Assembly: GCF_002099195.1 (NCBI RefSeq)
Contig: NZ_NBYX01000005.1
Location: forward strand, 414,732-478,731
Source of the DNA: Burkholderia puraquae
GTDB lineage: Bacteria; Pseudomonadota; Gammaproteobacteria; Burkholderiales; Burkholderiaceae
Length of the DNA stretch: 64,000 nucleotides
Reading direction: 5' to 3'
Each line of letters begins with the position of its first letter. The stretch's first letter is position 1. The notes under the pieces are model-generated. The model saw only the letters and a program-made list of their open reading frames with translations. It was not told the origin of the DNA and ran no database searches. Of the stretch, positions 18,469-27,668 are shown piece by piece. The position numbers and the translations under genes were made by a program.

Positions 18469-18873
18469 TGGGTCAATACCTCTTACGGTTCGGGGACTGC
18501 CTGCTTGCGCGTTGCGGCGTACCGGCTGCCGTTGGCTGCCGGCCGCTGCGGCAGGTCACTCCGCTCTCCGGAAAGGAGGGGTGTAAGCGCTGCATGCCGC
18601 GGCTCGCGGGTCGTTCGGGCGTCATATTAGCCTAAATTGCTATCTGCTGCGGGCGGCGATAGTAGCCGCTACGCGAGTAGGGGTACGACGCGACGACCGA
18701 CCGTCGTATCCAGCAGGTGGAGGCCGGCCCGTAAATTACAAGGGGTGGGCGCGCTTGCAATTCGATTCGGGTGATCGTCGTGCGGCCCGATGTGCGCCGG
18801 TTTGTCGGGTCATATTCGCATTGGTGCGAACAAACGGTCGCATTCATCCGGAAGCAGTGATAGAATATGCCGT
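18469..18873. other. trxA-ffs intergenic region, no gene seen
   Basis: About 400 bases between the divergent trxA and 4.5S RNA genes. No open frame with family similarity is visible. It contains a 6-base inverted repeat TTCGCA-TTGG-TGCGAA (18815-18830) about 45 bases upstream of the ffs start, and the TAGAAT -10 box of ffs at 18861-18866. The trxA promoter should lie in the left part but no strong box stands out. Confidence 0.6.
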
Positions 18874-18970
18874 GACGGGCCTCCTCGCATGGTGGGGCGG
18901 TGAACCTGGTCAGGTCGGGAACGAAGCAGCCACAATCGTTTTCCGCCAGTGCCGAGGGTTGGGCTCGTCA
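18874..18970 (+). ncRNA. ffs: 4.5S RNA of the signal recognition particle (small bacterial type)
   Basis: The conserved SRP domain IV core is present: CCTGGTCAGGTCGGGAACGA followed by AGCAGCC, with the symmetric and asymmetric loop sequence of 4.5S RNA. The ends pair (ACGGGCC with GGGCTCGT). A TAGAAT -10 box at 18861-18866 places the 5' end near 18874. The RNA binds Ffh to target membrane proteins. Its position just upstream of dnaX is common in beta-proteobacteria. Boundaries are accurate to a few bases. Confidence 0.93.
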
Positions 18971-19088
18971 CCTTCCTTCTCGCCCCATTCGCCGGGCGTT
19001 TTTTATTTCTGCACCCCATCTCCGTTTTACCTGCGCGTTGCCTGTCTTCCGCACCGTTTCGCGTGTCGGCGCGACGCAGCGTTACTGA

Positions 19089-19094
19089 TACAAT
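19089..19094 (+). promoter_or_regulatory. extended -10 box directly before dnaX
   Basis: TGATACAAT (hexamer TACAAT at 19089-19094) ends six bases before the dnaX ATG, so transcription would begin at or beside the start codon. There is no ribosome-binding sequence in the short gap TTTCCCG. No convincing -35 box. Confidence 0.5.
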
Positions 19095-19100
19095 TTCCCG

Positions 19101-21461
19101 ATGACCTATCAAGTTCTCGCACGCAAGTGGCGTCCGAAGGATTTCGCTTCGCTCGTCGGCCAGGAGCACGTCGTCAGGGCGCTCACGCACGCGCTCGACG
19201 GCGGGCGTCTCCATCACGCCTATCTGTTTACCGGAACCCGCGGTGTCGGCAAGACGACGCTGTCGCGGATCTTCGCCAAGGCACTCAACTGTGAAACAGG
19301 CGTCACGTCGCAGCCGTGCGGCGTGTGCCGCGCCTGTCGCGAGATCGACGAAGGGCGTTTCGTCGATTACGTCGAGATGGATGCCGCGAGCAACCGCGGC
19401 GTTGATGAAATGGCCGCGCTGCTCGAGCGCGCGGTGTACGCGCCCGTCGATGCGCGCTTCAAGGTCTACATGATCGACGAAGTGCACATGCTGACGAATC
19501 ACGCGTTCAACGCGATGCTGAAGACGCTCGAAGAGCCGCCGCCGCACGTCAAGTTCATCCTCGCGACGACCGATCCGCAGAAAATTCCCGTCACGGTGCT
19601 GTCGCGCTGCCTGCAGTTCAACCTGAAGCAGATGCCGGCCGGGCACATCGTGTCGCATCTCGAACGGATCCTCGGCGAAGAGCAGATCACGTTCGAGTCG
19701 CAGGCGCTGCGCCTGCTCGCGCGTGCCGCGCAGGGCAGCATGCGCGACGCGCTGTCCCTCACCGACCAGGCGATCGCCTATTCGGCGAACGAGGTGACCG
19801 AGTCGGCCGTATCGGGCATGCTCGGCGCGCTCGACCAGACTTACATGGTGCGCCTGCTCGACGCGCTTGCAGCGGGCAGCGGCCCTGAAATTCTCACAAT
19901 TGCCGACGAGATGTCGTTGCGCAGCCTGTCGTTCTCGACCGCGCTTCAGGATCTCGCGAGCCTGCTGCACCGGATCGCGTGGGCGCAGTTCGCGCCGGGC
20001 TCGGTGCTCGACGAATGGCCCGAAGCGGGCGACCTGCGCCGCTTTGCCGAGACGCTGAGCCCCGAGCAGGTCCAGCTGTTCTATCAGATCGCGACGGTCG
20101 GTCGCGCCGAGCTTGGCCTGGCGCCGGACGAGTACGCCGGATTCACGATGACGCTGCTGCGGATGCTCGCGTTCGAGCCGGCTGTTGGGGCCGGCAGTGC
20201 GCCGGGTGGCCAGCCGCCCGTGCCGCGCGTGGTGCCGAGCCCGCGCGTTGCAGCGGCACCGGCCGCTACGGCGAAGCCGGTAGCGGCTGCCCCTGCCGAA
20301 GCAGCGCGGCCGCAGGCTGCCGCACCGGCTGTGCCTGTGGCGCCGGTCGTGCGTGCGGCGCCGGTGCCGTCCGGCGACGAAACAGACCGGCCGGCCGTGA
20401 AGCCGGCTGCCTTCCAGGCAGCCGCGCCGGCCCCGGTTGACGCGCCAGTCATCGAAACGCCGCAGCCGCCCACGGCTGCGGCAACGCAAGCAGAGCCGGC
20501 CGGCAACAGGCCGGCACCCGTGCGCAAGGCGTCCGAGCCGCCTCCTGCCGTTGCGCAGCGAAGCGACGAACCGGCCGAGCCGGCCGAGCCGGTGGCGCGC
20601 GTTGCGCCGCCCGAGCCCGCCGCGCGTCCGGCAGCGCGCGCCGGAGGTGCCGCCGCCGCGCTCGACGTGCTGCGCAATGCAGGAATGCGCGTGTCGTCCG
20701 ACCGCGGGCGCGCAGGCGCCGCGGCGAAACCGGCAGCCCAGCCTGCCGCCGAGAAGCCGTCCGCACCGCGTCCTGCCGCCGTACAGGTGCCGACGCCGCG
20801 CGCGGCGTCCCGTGCGCCGCAGGCGGCTGATTCGCGCCAGGCCTCGCCGCCGTGGGAGGACATCCCGCCGGACGACTACGTGCCGCTCAGCGCCGACGAG
20901 ATGTTCGGCGGCCCGCCCGACGATGGCTTCGTGCCGGTATTCGACAGCGGCCCCGACGATGTGCGCGTGATGCCGAAGCCGGCGGAAACCCGCCCGTCCG
21001 CACCGGTCGACACGCGCCCGTTGCCGCCCGCGATCGCACTCGATCCGGTCGGTTTCGACGGCGAATGGCCGGCGCTGGCTGCGCGGCTGCCGCTCAAGGG
21101 TGTCGCGTACCAGCTCGCATTCAACAGCGAACTGACGGCCGTCGATGCGACCACCCTGAAGCTGTCGGTGCCGGTGCCGCAGTACGCGGACGCCGCCCAG
21201 GTGGCGAAGCTGAAGGCGGCGCTGGCCGACGCGCTCGGCAAGCCGGTCGAGGTGGCCGTCGAGGTCGGGCCTGCACGGCGCACCGCGGCGGCGCTCGATG
21301 CGGCCGCGCGCGCGGCGCGCCAGCGCGAGGCCGAGCAGGAGATTCACGGCGATCCGTTCGTCCAGCAGCTCGTGCGCGACTTCGGTGCGCGCATCGTCGA
21401 GGGTTCGGTGCGCCCGCTCGCCGATGCGGCGCCGGACGGCCCGCCGCCGACGCTGCATTGA
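19101..21461 (+). CDS. dnaX: DNA polymerase III subunits gamma and tau
   Basis: A 786-residue clamp-loader ATPase. Walker A is GTRGVGKT (45-52), zinc ligands are C64, C73, C76 and C79, and the AAA+ sensor region and collar follow to about residue 360. Residues ~360-640 are a very Ala/Pro-rich linker, then a conserved C-terminal tau domain (about 640-786) that contacts the polymerase and DnaB. No A-rich slippery heptamer of the E. coli type is seen, so a gamma form made by frameshifting is not evident. It is followed by ybaB and recR, the standard order. Confidence 0.97.
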   Translation: MTYQVLARKWRPKDFASLVGQEHVVRALTHALDGGRLHHAYLFTGTRGVGKTTLSRIFAKALNCETGVTSQPCGVCRACREIDEGRFVDYVEMDAASNRGVDEMAALLERAVYAPVDARFKVYMIDEVHMLTNHAFNAMLKTLEEPPPHVKFILATTDPQKIPVTVLSRCLQFNLKQMPAGHIVSHLERILGEEQITFESQALRLLARAAQGSMRDALSLTDQAIAYSANEVTESAVSGMLGALDQTYMVRLLDALAAGSGPEILTIADEMSLRSLSFSTALQDLASLLHRIAWAQFAPGSVLDEWPEAGDLRRFAETLSPEQVQLFYQIATVGRAELGLAPDEYAGFTMTLLRMLAFEPAVGAGSAPGGQPPVPRVVPSPRVAAAPAATAKPVAAAPAEAARPQAAAPAVPVAPVVRAAPVPSGDETDRPAVKPAAFQAAAPAPVDAPVIETPQPPTAAATQAEPAGNRPAPVRKASEPPPAVAQRSDEPAEPAEPVARVAPPEPAARPAARAGGAAAALDVLRNAGMRVSSDRGRAGAAAKPAAQPAAEKPSAPRPAAVQVPTPRAASRAPQAADSRQASPPWEDIPPDDYVPLSADEMFGGPPDDGFVPVFDSGPDDVRVMPKPAETRPSAPVDTRPLPPAIALDPVGFDGEWPALAARLPLKGVAYQLAFNSELTAVDATTLKLSVPVPQYADAAQVAKLKAALADALGKPVEVAVEVGPARRTAAALDAAARAARQREAEQEIHGDPFVQQLVRDFGARIVEGSVRPLADAAPDGPPPTLH

Positions 21462-21553
21462 ACTGACCGCCCCGCGACAGGCACAATCACGCCCACACAT
21501 TGGCCGGCACGCGCCGCGTGCCGGTTTTCACACGATCAAGAAGGAGTATTCCC

Positions 21554-21880
21554 ATGTTGAAAGGCAACCTCGCCGGACTGATGAAGCAAGCGCAGCAAAT
21601 GCAGGAAAACATGAAGAAGATGCAGGAGCAGCTTGCGCTGATCGAAGTCGAAGGGCAGTCGGGCGCCGGTCTCGTCAAGGTGACGATGACGTGCCGCAAC
21701 GAAGTGCGTCGCGTGTCGATCGACCCGAGCCTGCTCGCGGACGACAAGGACATGCTCGAGGATCTCGTCGCGGCTGCGTTCAACGACGCCGTGCGCAAGG
21801 CCGAAGCGACGTCGCAGGAAAAGATGAGCGGGATGACGTCGGGCCTGCCGCTGCCCCCGGGCTTCAAGCTGCCGTTCTGA
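21554..21880 (+). CDS. ybaB: nucleoid-associated protein, YbaB/EbfC family
   Basis: A 108-residue protein beginning [20 protein letters not shown] and ending [13 protein letters not shown], both diagnostic of YbaB/EbfC. It forms a tweezer-like dimer that binds DNA without strong sequence preference. The ribosome site AAGGAG lies seven bases before ATG 21554. It sits between dnaX and recR, as in most bacteria, and is probably co-transcribed with recR, whose start is 31 bases downstream. Confidence 0.95.
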   Translation: MLKGNLAGLMKQAQQMQENMKKMQEQLALIEVEGQSGAGLVKVTMTCRNEVRRVSIDPSLLADDKDMLEDLVAAAFNDAVRKAEATSQEKMSGMTSGLPLPPGFKLPF

Positions 21881-21911
21881 GCGCGGCGTCCGTGCCACTT
21901 TTTGCCGCCGT

Positions 21912-22508
21912 ATGAAACAGCCGTCCGCCCTGTCCGCTCTCGTCGAAGCGTTGCGCGTGCTGCCCGGTGTCGGGCCGAAGTCCGCGCAGCGCATGGCGGT
22001 CCACCTGATGCAGCACGATCGGGAGGGCGCGGAGCGGCTCGGCCGGTCGCTGCTGTTCGCGACCGAGCACCTGCAGCACTGCGAGAAGTGCAACACGTTC
22101 ACCGAAGCGCAGATCTGCGAGGTCTGCAGCGACGAAGAGCGTGATCCGACGCTGCTGTGCGTCGTCGAGACGCCTGCCGACCAGATCATGCTCGAGCAGA
22201 CGATGACTTACCGCGGGCTGTATTTCGTGCTGATGGGGCGATTGAGCCCGCTCGACGGGATCGGCCCGAAGGAAATCCATTTCGACCGCCTCGTGCGGCG
22301 CGCGTCCGACGGCGTCGTCAAGGAAGTCGTGCTCGCGACCAACTTCACGAATGAAGGCGAAGCCACCGCGCACTATCTCGGCCAGACGCTGAAGGCGCGC
22401 GGGCTCGCGGTCACGCGCCTCGCACGCGGCGTGCCGGTGGGCGGCGAGCTCGAATACGTCGACGCGGGCACCATCGCCCGCGCGATGCTCGACCGTCGCA
22501 CGATGTAA
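21912..22508 (+). CDS. recR: recombination protein RecR
   Basis: A 198-residue protein with an N-terminal helix-hairpin-helix ([19 protein letters not shown]), a zinc finger with C57, C60, C69 and C72 ([16 protein letters not shown]), a Toprim domain ([17 protein letters not shown], then [16 protein letters not shown]) and a C-terminal Walker B-like part. It acts with RecO and RecF to load RecA at single-strand gaps. Length and motifs are typical. Confidence 0.97.
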   Translation: MKQPSALSALVEALRVLPGVGPKSAQRMAVHLMQHDREGAERLGRSLLFATEHLQHCEKCNTFTEAQICEVCSDEERDPTLLCVVETPADQIMLEQTMTYRGLYFVLMGRLSPLDGIGPKEIHFDRLVRRASDGVVKEVVLATNFTNEGEATAHYLGQTLKARGLAVTRLARGVPVGGELEYVDAGTIARAMLDRRTM

Positions 22509-22556
22509 GCCGGGCGCCGCCGGCCGGCGGCGCCGTTCCTCATGCCAGGGAGACAC

Positions 22557-23762
22557 ATGAGCACCAGCCAGGGCCCGCTCGCGGGCGTCAAAGTGCTCGA
22601 ATTCGGAACGCTGATCGCGGGGCCGTTCGCGTCGCGGCTGTTCGCCGAATTCGGCGCGGAAGTGATCAAGATCGAGGATCCGAACGGCGGCGACCCGTTG
22701 CGCAAGTGGCGCAAGCTCCATCCGGAGCAGGGCGGCACGTCGCTGTGGTGGTCCGTCCAGGCGCGCAACAAGAAATCGGTCACGCTCAACCTGAAGGCCG
22801 ACGCCGGCAAGGCGATCGCGCGGCAACTCGCGCGCGAGGCCGACATCGTGATCGAGAACTTCCGCCCGGGCCTGCTGGAAAAGCTCGGGCTCGGCTACGA
22901 CGTGCTGTCGGCCGAGAACCCGGGCCTCGTGATGGTGCGCCTGTCCGGCTACGGGCAGACCGGCCCGTACCGCGACCGGCCCGGCTTCGGTGCGATCGCC
23001 GAATCGATGGGCGGGCTGCGCCACATCACCGGCTATCCCGAGCTGCCGCCGCCGCGCATCGGCATCTCGATCGGCGATTCGATCGCCGCGCTGCACGGCG
23101 TGATCGGCGCGCTGATGGCGCTGCATCACCGCAAGGTCAATGGCGGTGCGGGGCAGGTGGTCGACGTTGCACTGTATGAAGCCGTGTTCAACATGATGGA
23201 AAGCGTGGTGCCCGAATACGGCGTGTACGGGATGGTGCGCGAGCGCACCGGCGCGTCGCTGCCGGGCATCGTGCCGTCGAATACGTATGCATGCCGCGAC
23301 GGCAGCATCGTGATCGGCGGCAACAGCGATCCGATCTTCAAGCGGCTGATGAAGGCGATCGAGCGCGACGACCTCGCCGACGATCCCGCGCTCGCGCAAA
23401 ACGACGGGCGCGTGCCGCGCACGCAGGAGATCGACGACGCGATTGCCGCATGGCTCGCGCCGCGCACGATCGATGAGGCGCTCGTCGTGCTCAACGCGGC
23501 CGACGTGCCGGCCGGGCGCATCTACAGCGCCGCCGACATGTTCACCGATCCGCAGTTCGTCGCGCGGCAGATGATTCAGCGCTTCAAGCTGGCCGACGGC
23601 ACCGACATTCCGCTGCCGAACATCACGCCGAAGCTGTCCGACACGCCGGGCGAAACGCGCTGGCTCGGGCCTGAGCTCGGCGAGCATACGGACGAGGTGC
23701 TGCGCGGCCTCGGTTACGACGCGCAAGCGATTGCCGCACTGCGCGACGCGGGCGCGATCTGA
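22557..23762 (+). CDS. CaiB/BaiF family III CoA-transferase
   Basis: A 401-residue protein starting at ATG 22557 after a GGGAGA ribosome site. It begins STSQGPLAGVKVLEFGTLIA and has the family segments GPFASRLFAEFGAEVIKIED, NKKSVTLNLKADAGK and VMVRLSGYGQTGPYRDRPGF, the last typical of formyl-CoA and carnitine CoA-transferases. It moves CoA between carboxylic acids; the pair of acids is not evident. It stands alone between recR and surE, with a hairpin terminator behind it. Confidence 0.88.
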   Translation: MSTSQGPLAGVKVLEFGTLIAGPFASRLFAEFGAEVIKIEDPNGGDPLRKWRKLHPEQGGTSLWWSVQARNKKSVTLNLKADAGKAIARQLAREADIVIENFRPGLLEKLGLGYDVLSAENPGLVMVRLSGYGQTGPYRDRPGFGAIAESMGGLRHITGYPELPPPRIGISIGDSIAALHGVIGALMALHHRKVNGGAGQVVDVALYEAVFNMMESVVPEYGVYGMVRERTGASLPGIVPSNTYACRDGSIVIGGNSDPIFKRLMKAIERDDLADDPALAQNDGRVPRTQEIDDAIAAWLAPRTIDEALVVLNAADVPAGRIYSAADMFTDPQFVARQMIQRFKLADGTDIPLPNITPKLSDTPGETRWLGPELGEHTDEVLRGLGYDAQAIAALRDAGAI

Positions 23763-23834
23763 GCAATCTCGGGCCTGCCGCCTCGCGCCAGGCTCCCGGA
23801 ACGGAGCATTCCCCAAGGGGGCTCGGTTGGTGGG

Positions 23835-23863
23835 GGAAAACCCGGGGCGGCCCGGCGTTTTCC
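23835..23863 (+). terminator. imperfect terminator hairpin after the CoA-transferase gene
   Basis: Arms GGAAAACCCGGG and CCCGGCGTTTTCC pair with a single bulge. The stem ends in TTTTCC. A second, very stable hairpin GCCGCCGCG-CAA-CGCGGCGGC follows at 23878-23898. Together they separate this gene from surE. Confidence 0.5.
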
Positions 23864-23972
23864 TGAGCGCGCAGAACGCCGCCGCGCAACGCGGCGGCGC
23901 AGCGTGTACGGGTGCTCGCAACCGACCATCCGCAGTCGCCGGACTGTCGCTCTCGCGCCATCTTTCCTCGGT

Positions 23973-23978
23973 TACAAT
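23973..23978 (+). promoter_or_regulatory. -10 box directly before surE
   Basis: TTACAAT, with hexamer TACAAT at 23973-23978, ends six bases before the surE ATG. No ribosome-binding sequence lies in the gap CGCCGG. The transcript may begin at the start codon. Confidence 0.45.
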
Positions 23979-23984
23979 CGCCGG

Positions 23985-24746
23985 ATGCGAATCCTACTCA
24001 GCAACGACGACGGCTATCTCGCCCCCGGTCTCGCCGCGCTCAGCGGCGCGCTGCAGCCGCTGGCCGAACTCACGGTGATCGCGCCCGAGCAGAACTGCAG
24101 CGGTGCGTCGAATTCCCTCACGTTGTCGCGGCCGCTGTCGGTGCAGCGCGCGGCGAGTACGGGTTTCTTCTATGTGAACGGCACGCCGACCGATTCGGTG
24201 CACGTCGCGCTGACGGGGATGGTCGACGCCAGGCCGGATCTCGTCGTTTCCGGGATCAACAACGGCCAGAACATGGGCGAAGACACGCTCTATTCGGGGA
24301 CGGTTGCGGCCGCCACCGAAGGCATCATGTTCGGCGTGCCGGCCATTGCGTTCTCGCTTGCCGACAAGGGCTGGGCCCATCTGGCGGACGCCGCGCGCGT
24401 CGCCGCGGAAATCGTCGAGCACTACCTCGCACATCCGCTGCCGGGCCAGCCGCTGCTGAACGTCAATATTCCGAACCTGCCTTACGACGAACTGAAAGGC
24501 TGGAAGGTCACGCGCCTCGGCAAGCGTCATCCGTCGCAGCCGGTGATTCGCCAGACCGACCCACGCGGCGAACCGATCTACTGGATTGGTGCGGCGGGCG
24601 AAGCGCTGGATGCGAGCGACGGCACCGATTTCCACGCGGTGGCAAACGGCTTCGTGTCGATCACGCCGCTGCAGCTGGACCTCACGCATACGCAGATGCT
24701 GCCCGCGACGCGCGAATGGGCGCGCGCCGGAGGGCGGGTTTCATGA
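23985..24746 (+). CDS. surE: 5'/3'-nucleotidase (stationary-phase survival protein SurE)
   Basis: A 253-residue metal-dependent nucleoside monophosphatase. [19 protein letters not shown] carries the catalytic Asp pair; [12 protein letters not shown] and [21 protein letters not shown] are signature segments. The start at 23985 is fixed by the family's N-terminus. It overlaps pcm by four bases (ATGA), beginning the conserved surE-pcm-nlpD-rpoS order of stationary-phase genes. Confidence 0.96.
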   Translation: MRILLSNDDGYLAPGLAALSGALQPLAELTVIAPEQNCSGASNSLTLSRPLSVQRAASTGFFYVNGTPTDSVHVALTGMVDARPDLVVSGINNGQNMGEDTLYSGTVAAATEGIMFGVPAIAFSLADKGWAHLADAARVAAEIVEHYLAHPLPGQPLLNVNIPNLPYDELKGWKVTRLGKRHPSQPVIRQTDPRGEPIYWIGAAGEALDASDGTDFHAVANGFVSITPLQLDLTHTQMLPATREWARAGGRVS

Positions 24747-25675
24747 GCGGCGAGCGCGCGAAGCGGTTCCCGCTCGCGCTCGAAGATCTCAAGCGAGCGC
24801 CACGCAAGTCGGAAGGTCGGGCCGGCGAACGCCATGCGGCAGTCGCGGTATCGAAGGCCGCCGACAAGCCCGCGGCCGTGCTGAAACCGGTTGCGGTGAA
24901 GCCTGCCGCGGTGCGAACGGCGTTGCCCGGTGCCGCTGCTGCGAAGCCGGCGACCGCACCGAAGCCGACCGCGCTGAAGCCCGCATTGCCGAAGCCGGCT
25001 GCGCCGAGCATTGCGCCGGCCGGCGCGTTTGCGCTCACGTCGGAACGTGTGCGTGAACGGATGGTCGAACGGCTGCGCGCGAACGGCGTGACCGACGCGC
25101 GCGTGCTGGACGCGATGGCCGCGGTACCGCGTCACATGTTCGTGGATCCTGGGCTTGCGACGCAGGCCTACGAGGATTCGGCGTTGCCGATCGGCCACCA
25201 GCAAACCATTTCAAAGCCGTCGGTCGTTGCGCGCATGATCGAGCTCGCGATGGCCGGCCGCACGCTCGAGCGCGTGCTCGAGATCGGCACGGGCTGCGGC
25301 TATCAGGCCGCGGTGCTGAGCCACGTGGCACGCGACGTGTATTCGATTGAACGCATCAAGCCGCTCTACGAGCGCGCGAAGCTGAACCTGCGGCCGCTGC
25401 GCGTGCCGAACATCCGTCTGCACTACGGCGACGGGCGTGTCGGCCTGCCGTCCGCGGCCCCGTTCGACGCGATCGTGATCGCGGCGGCGGGGCTCGACGT
25501 GCCGCAGGCGCTGCTCGAGCAGCTCGCGATCGGCGGGCGGCTCGTCGCACCGGTCGGCGCGCAGAGCGGGCAGCACCAGGTGCTCACGCTCGTCGAGCGC
25601 GTCGCGCACGCGCAATGGCGAGAGTCACGGCTTGATCGCGTTTTCTTTGTCCCTTTAAAATCCGGAGTAATTTGA
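24743..25675 (+). CDS. pcm: protein-L-isoaspartate O-methyltransferase with N-terminal extension
   Basis: A 310-residue protein. The catalytic domain occupies about residues 97-310: [16 protein letters not shown], the SAM-binding motif [19 protein letters not shown] and the final GRLVAPVG region. It repairs isoaspartyl residues in aged proteins. The first ~96 residues are a basic, Ala/Pro/Lys-rich extension with repeated KPxA motifs, which E. coli Pcm (about 208 residues) lacks. The ATG overlaps surE. An internal start near the domain would give a normal-sized enzyme, but no better ribosome site is visible. Confidence 0.93.
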   Translation: MSGERAKRFPLALEDLKRAPRKSEGRAGERHAAVAVSKAADKPAAVLKPVAVKPAAVRTALPGAAAAKPATAPKPTALKPALPKPAAPSIAPAGAFALTSERVRERMVERLRANGVTDARVLDAMAAVPRHMFVDPGLATQAYEDSALPIGHQQTISKPSVVARMIELAMAGRTLERVLEIGTGCGYQAAVLSHVARDVYSIERIKPLYERAKLNLRPLRVPNIRLHYGDGRVGLPSAAPFDAIVIAAAGLDVPQALLEQLAIGGRLVAPVGAQSGQHQVLTLVERVAHAQWRESRLDRVFFVPLKSGVI

Positions 25676-25680
25676 AACCG

Positions 25681-26565
25681 ATGAGTATGTTGCGCGCGAT
25701 GCAAAACAACCGTTCCAGGGAACCGCTCACGCTCGCCCAGCGCGCGATCTGCGTAGCTGCGTTCTCCACGCTACTGGCCGCCTGTGCGACGCGGCTCGAC
25801 AACGCGCCCGTCGTCGATCGCTCCGGTTCGCTCGGCACGACCGGCACCGCACAGCCCGCGGCGCCGCTCCCGCCGGCGCCGCCGGGTTACTACCGGGTGA
25901 AGCCGGGCGACACGCTGTACCGGATCGCACTCGAAAACGGGCAGAACTATCGCGACATCGCCGCGTGGAACAACCTGGCGAACCCGAATCAGATTGAAGT
26001 CGACCAGTTGCTGCGCGTTTCGCCGCAGGCCGGTGCTGCCGTTGCGGGCACGCAGGTCGCCGCGCCGATCGCGGGCGCTGCCGTTGCTACCGCACCGCTC
26101 AGCAGCGGCCCGGCCACGCCGGCCGCCGGTACGTCGTCGGTCGCGACGCCGCCTGCCGCGGCAGCCGCATCGAGCGATACGGCGGCCGCGCCGAGCGGCC
26201 CCGTGACGTTCGCGTGGCCCGCGCGCGGTCCCGTGCTGAACGGTTTCGACGATGCGAAGAACAAGGGCGTCAATATCGGCGGTACGGCCGGTGAAGCCGT
26301 GAAGGCGGCCGCCGACGGCCGCGTCGTGTATTCCGGCAATGGACTTCGCGGCTACGGCAACCTCATTATCATCAAACACGATGCAACTTACCTCACGGCG
26401 TATGCACACAATCGCGCTTTGATGGTAAAAGAGGGGGACGCGGTAACGAAGGGGCAGAAGATCGCCGAGATGGGTAATAGCGATGCCGACCGCGTGATGC
26501 TGCATTTCGAGGTTCGCCGGCAGGGTAAGCCTGTCGATCCGCTGAAGTATTTGCCGCCTCAATAA
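25681..26565 (+). CDS. nlpD: NlpD-like lipoprotein, LysM and M23 (LytM) domains
   Basis: A 294-residue lipoprotein with lipobox LLAAC (lipidated Cys35), a LysM peptidoglycan-binding domain (about 70-113) and a C-terminal LytM/M23 domain (about 175-290). The M23 metal ligands are altered: the usual HxxxD appears as NKGVNIGG and the HxH as AHN. It should therefore be an inactive regulator of cell-separation amidases, as E. coli NlpD is for AmiC. The start is uncertain: a TTG at 25672 overlapping the pcm stop is closer to the GGAG at 25664. rpoS follows after 11 bases, and in many species the rpoS promoter lies in nlpD. Confidence 0.92.
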   Translation: MSMLRAMQNNRSREPLTLAQRAICVAAFSTLLAACATRLDNAPVVDRSGSLGTTGTAQPAAPLPPAPPGYYRVKPGDTLYRIALENGQNYRDIAAWNNLANPNQIEVDQLLRVSPQAGAAVAGTQVAAPIAGAAVATAPLSSGPATPAAGTSSVATPPAAAAASSDTAAAPSGPVTFAWPARGPVLNGFDDAKNKGVNIGGTAGEAVKAAADGRVVYSGNGLRGYGNLIIIKHDATYLTAYAHNRALMVKEGDAVTKGQKIAEMGNSDADRVMLHFEVRRQGKPVDPLKYLPPQ

Positions 26566-26576
26566 CCGAGACGACC

Positions 26577-27665
26577 ATGCCGAAATCGAAGCGCCACGAG
26601 CCGCAAGCCGAGTCTGAGAAGATCAGTCGTGCCACGCAAGCATCGGTGGGGCGAGCGGGTGCTTCGACGGACGATGAAGACGATGTCGCGGACAACGAGC
26701 GTGACCTCGAGGCACGCGAAGCCGACGCGGACGGTGGCGACGACGAGCGGGAAGGCCGCGCCGAGGCGGCGCCCGATGTCGACGATTTCCGCACGCTGCT
26801 GCAGGCCGAGCTCACGGCCGACACGATCCAGCATTACCTGAACCGCATCAGCGTGAAGCCGCTGCTCACCGTCGAGGAGGAGCAGCGCTATTCGCGTCTG
26901 GCCAAGGCCGGCGAGTTCGAGGCGCGGCAGGTGATGATCGAGCGCAACCTGCGCCTCGTCGTCAGCATCGCGAAGGGTTACCTGAATCGCGGCGTGCCGC
27001 TGCTCGACCTGATCGAGGAAGGCAACCTCGGCCTGATGCACGCGATCGAGAAATTCGATCCGACGCGCGGCTTTCGCTTCTCGACCTATGCGACGTGGTG
27101 GATCCGGCAGAGCATCGAGCGGGCGATCATGAATCAGGCCCGCACGGTGCGCCTGCCCGTGCACGTGATCCGCGAACTGAACCAGGTGCTGCGCGCGAAG
27201 CGCCATCTCGAAAAGAATTCGATGTCGACGGGCGAGGCGGCCGAGCGCCGCGAAGCCAGCATCGACGACATCGCCTATCTCACCGGCAAGACCGCCGAGG
27301 AAGTCACCGACATCCTCGCGCTCAACGAGCACACGGCGTCGCTCGACGCCCCGCTCGATCTCGATCCCGCGAGCAGCCTGCTCGACCTGCTGCCCGACGA
27401 CCAGAGCCAGTCGCCCGACGCCGAGGTGCAGCACCGCGAGCTCGAGACGCTGACGCGCGCGTGGCTGTCGCGGCTGTCCGACAAGCATCGGCACGTGATC
27501 GAGCGCCGCTTCGGTCTGAACCACATCGAACCGGCGACGCTCGAGGAGCTGGCCGACGAGATGGGGCTCACGCGCGAGCGCGTACGCCAGATCCAGCAGG
27601 AAGCGCTGGTGCGCCTCAAGCGGTTTTTCGCCTCCAACGGCGTGCGCAAGGACGCCGTTCTGTAA
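26577..27665 (+). CDS. rpoS: RNA polymerase sigma factor RpoS (sigma-38)
   Basis: A 362-residue group 2 sigma factor. Region 1.2-2 has DTIQHYLNRI and RNLRLVVSIAKGYLNRGVPL, region 2.4 has FSTYATWWIRQSIERAI, and region 4.2 ends LADEMGLTRERVRQIQQEAL. The N-terminal ~80 residues are an acidic, species-specific extension. RpoS directs stationary-phase and stress transcription, in agreement with the surE-pcm-nlpD context. A weak ribosome site (GAGACGACC) precedes the ATG. Confidence 0.97.
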   Translation: MPKSKRHEPQAESEKISRATQASVGRAGASTDDEDDVADNERDLEAREADADGGDDEREGRAEAAPDVDDFRTLLQAELTADTIQHYLNRISVKPLLTVEEEQRYSRLAKAGEFEARQVMIERNLRLVVSIAKGYLNRGVPLLDLIEEGNLGLMHAIEKFDPTRGFRFSTYATWWIRQSIERAIMNQARTVRLPVHVIRELNQVLRAKRHLEKNSMSTGEAAERREASIDDIAYLTGKTAEEVTDILALNEHTASLDAPLDLDPASSLLDLLPDDQSQSPDAEVQHRELETLTRAWLSRLSDKHRHVIERRFGLNHIEPATLEELADEMGLTRERVRQIQQEALVRLKRFFASNGVRKDAVL

Positions 27666-27668
27666 CTG

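Noticed and set aside
19570..19600. Programmed frameshift for DnaX gamma
   Set aside because: Only a four-A run is present; no A-AAA-AAG-like heptamer or downstream stem was recognised.
18810..21500. 896-codon open frame antisense to dnaX
   Set aside because: Low-complexity Arg-rich translation and full overlap with dnaX and ffs; a GC-skew shadow.
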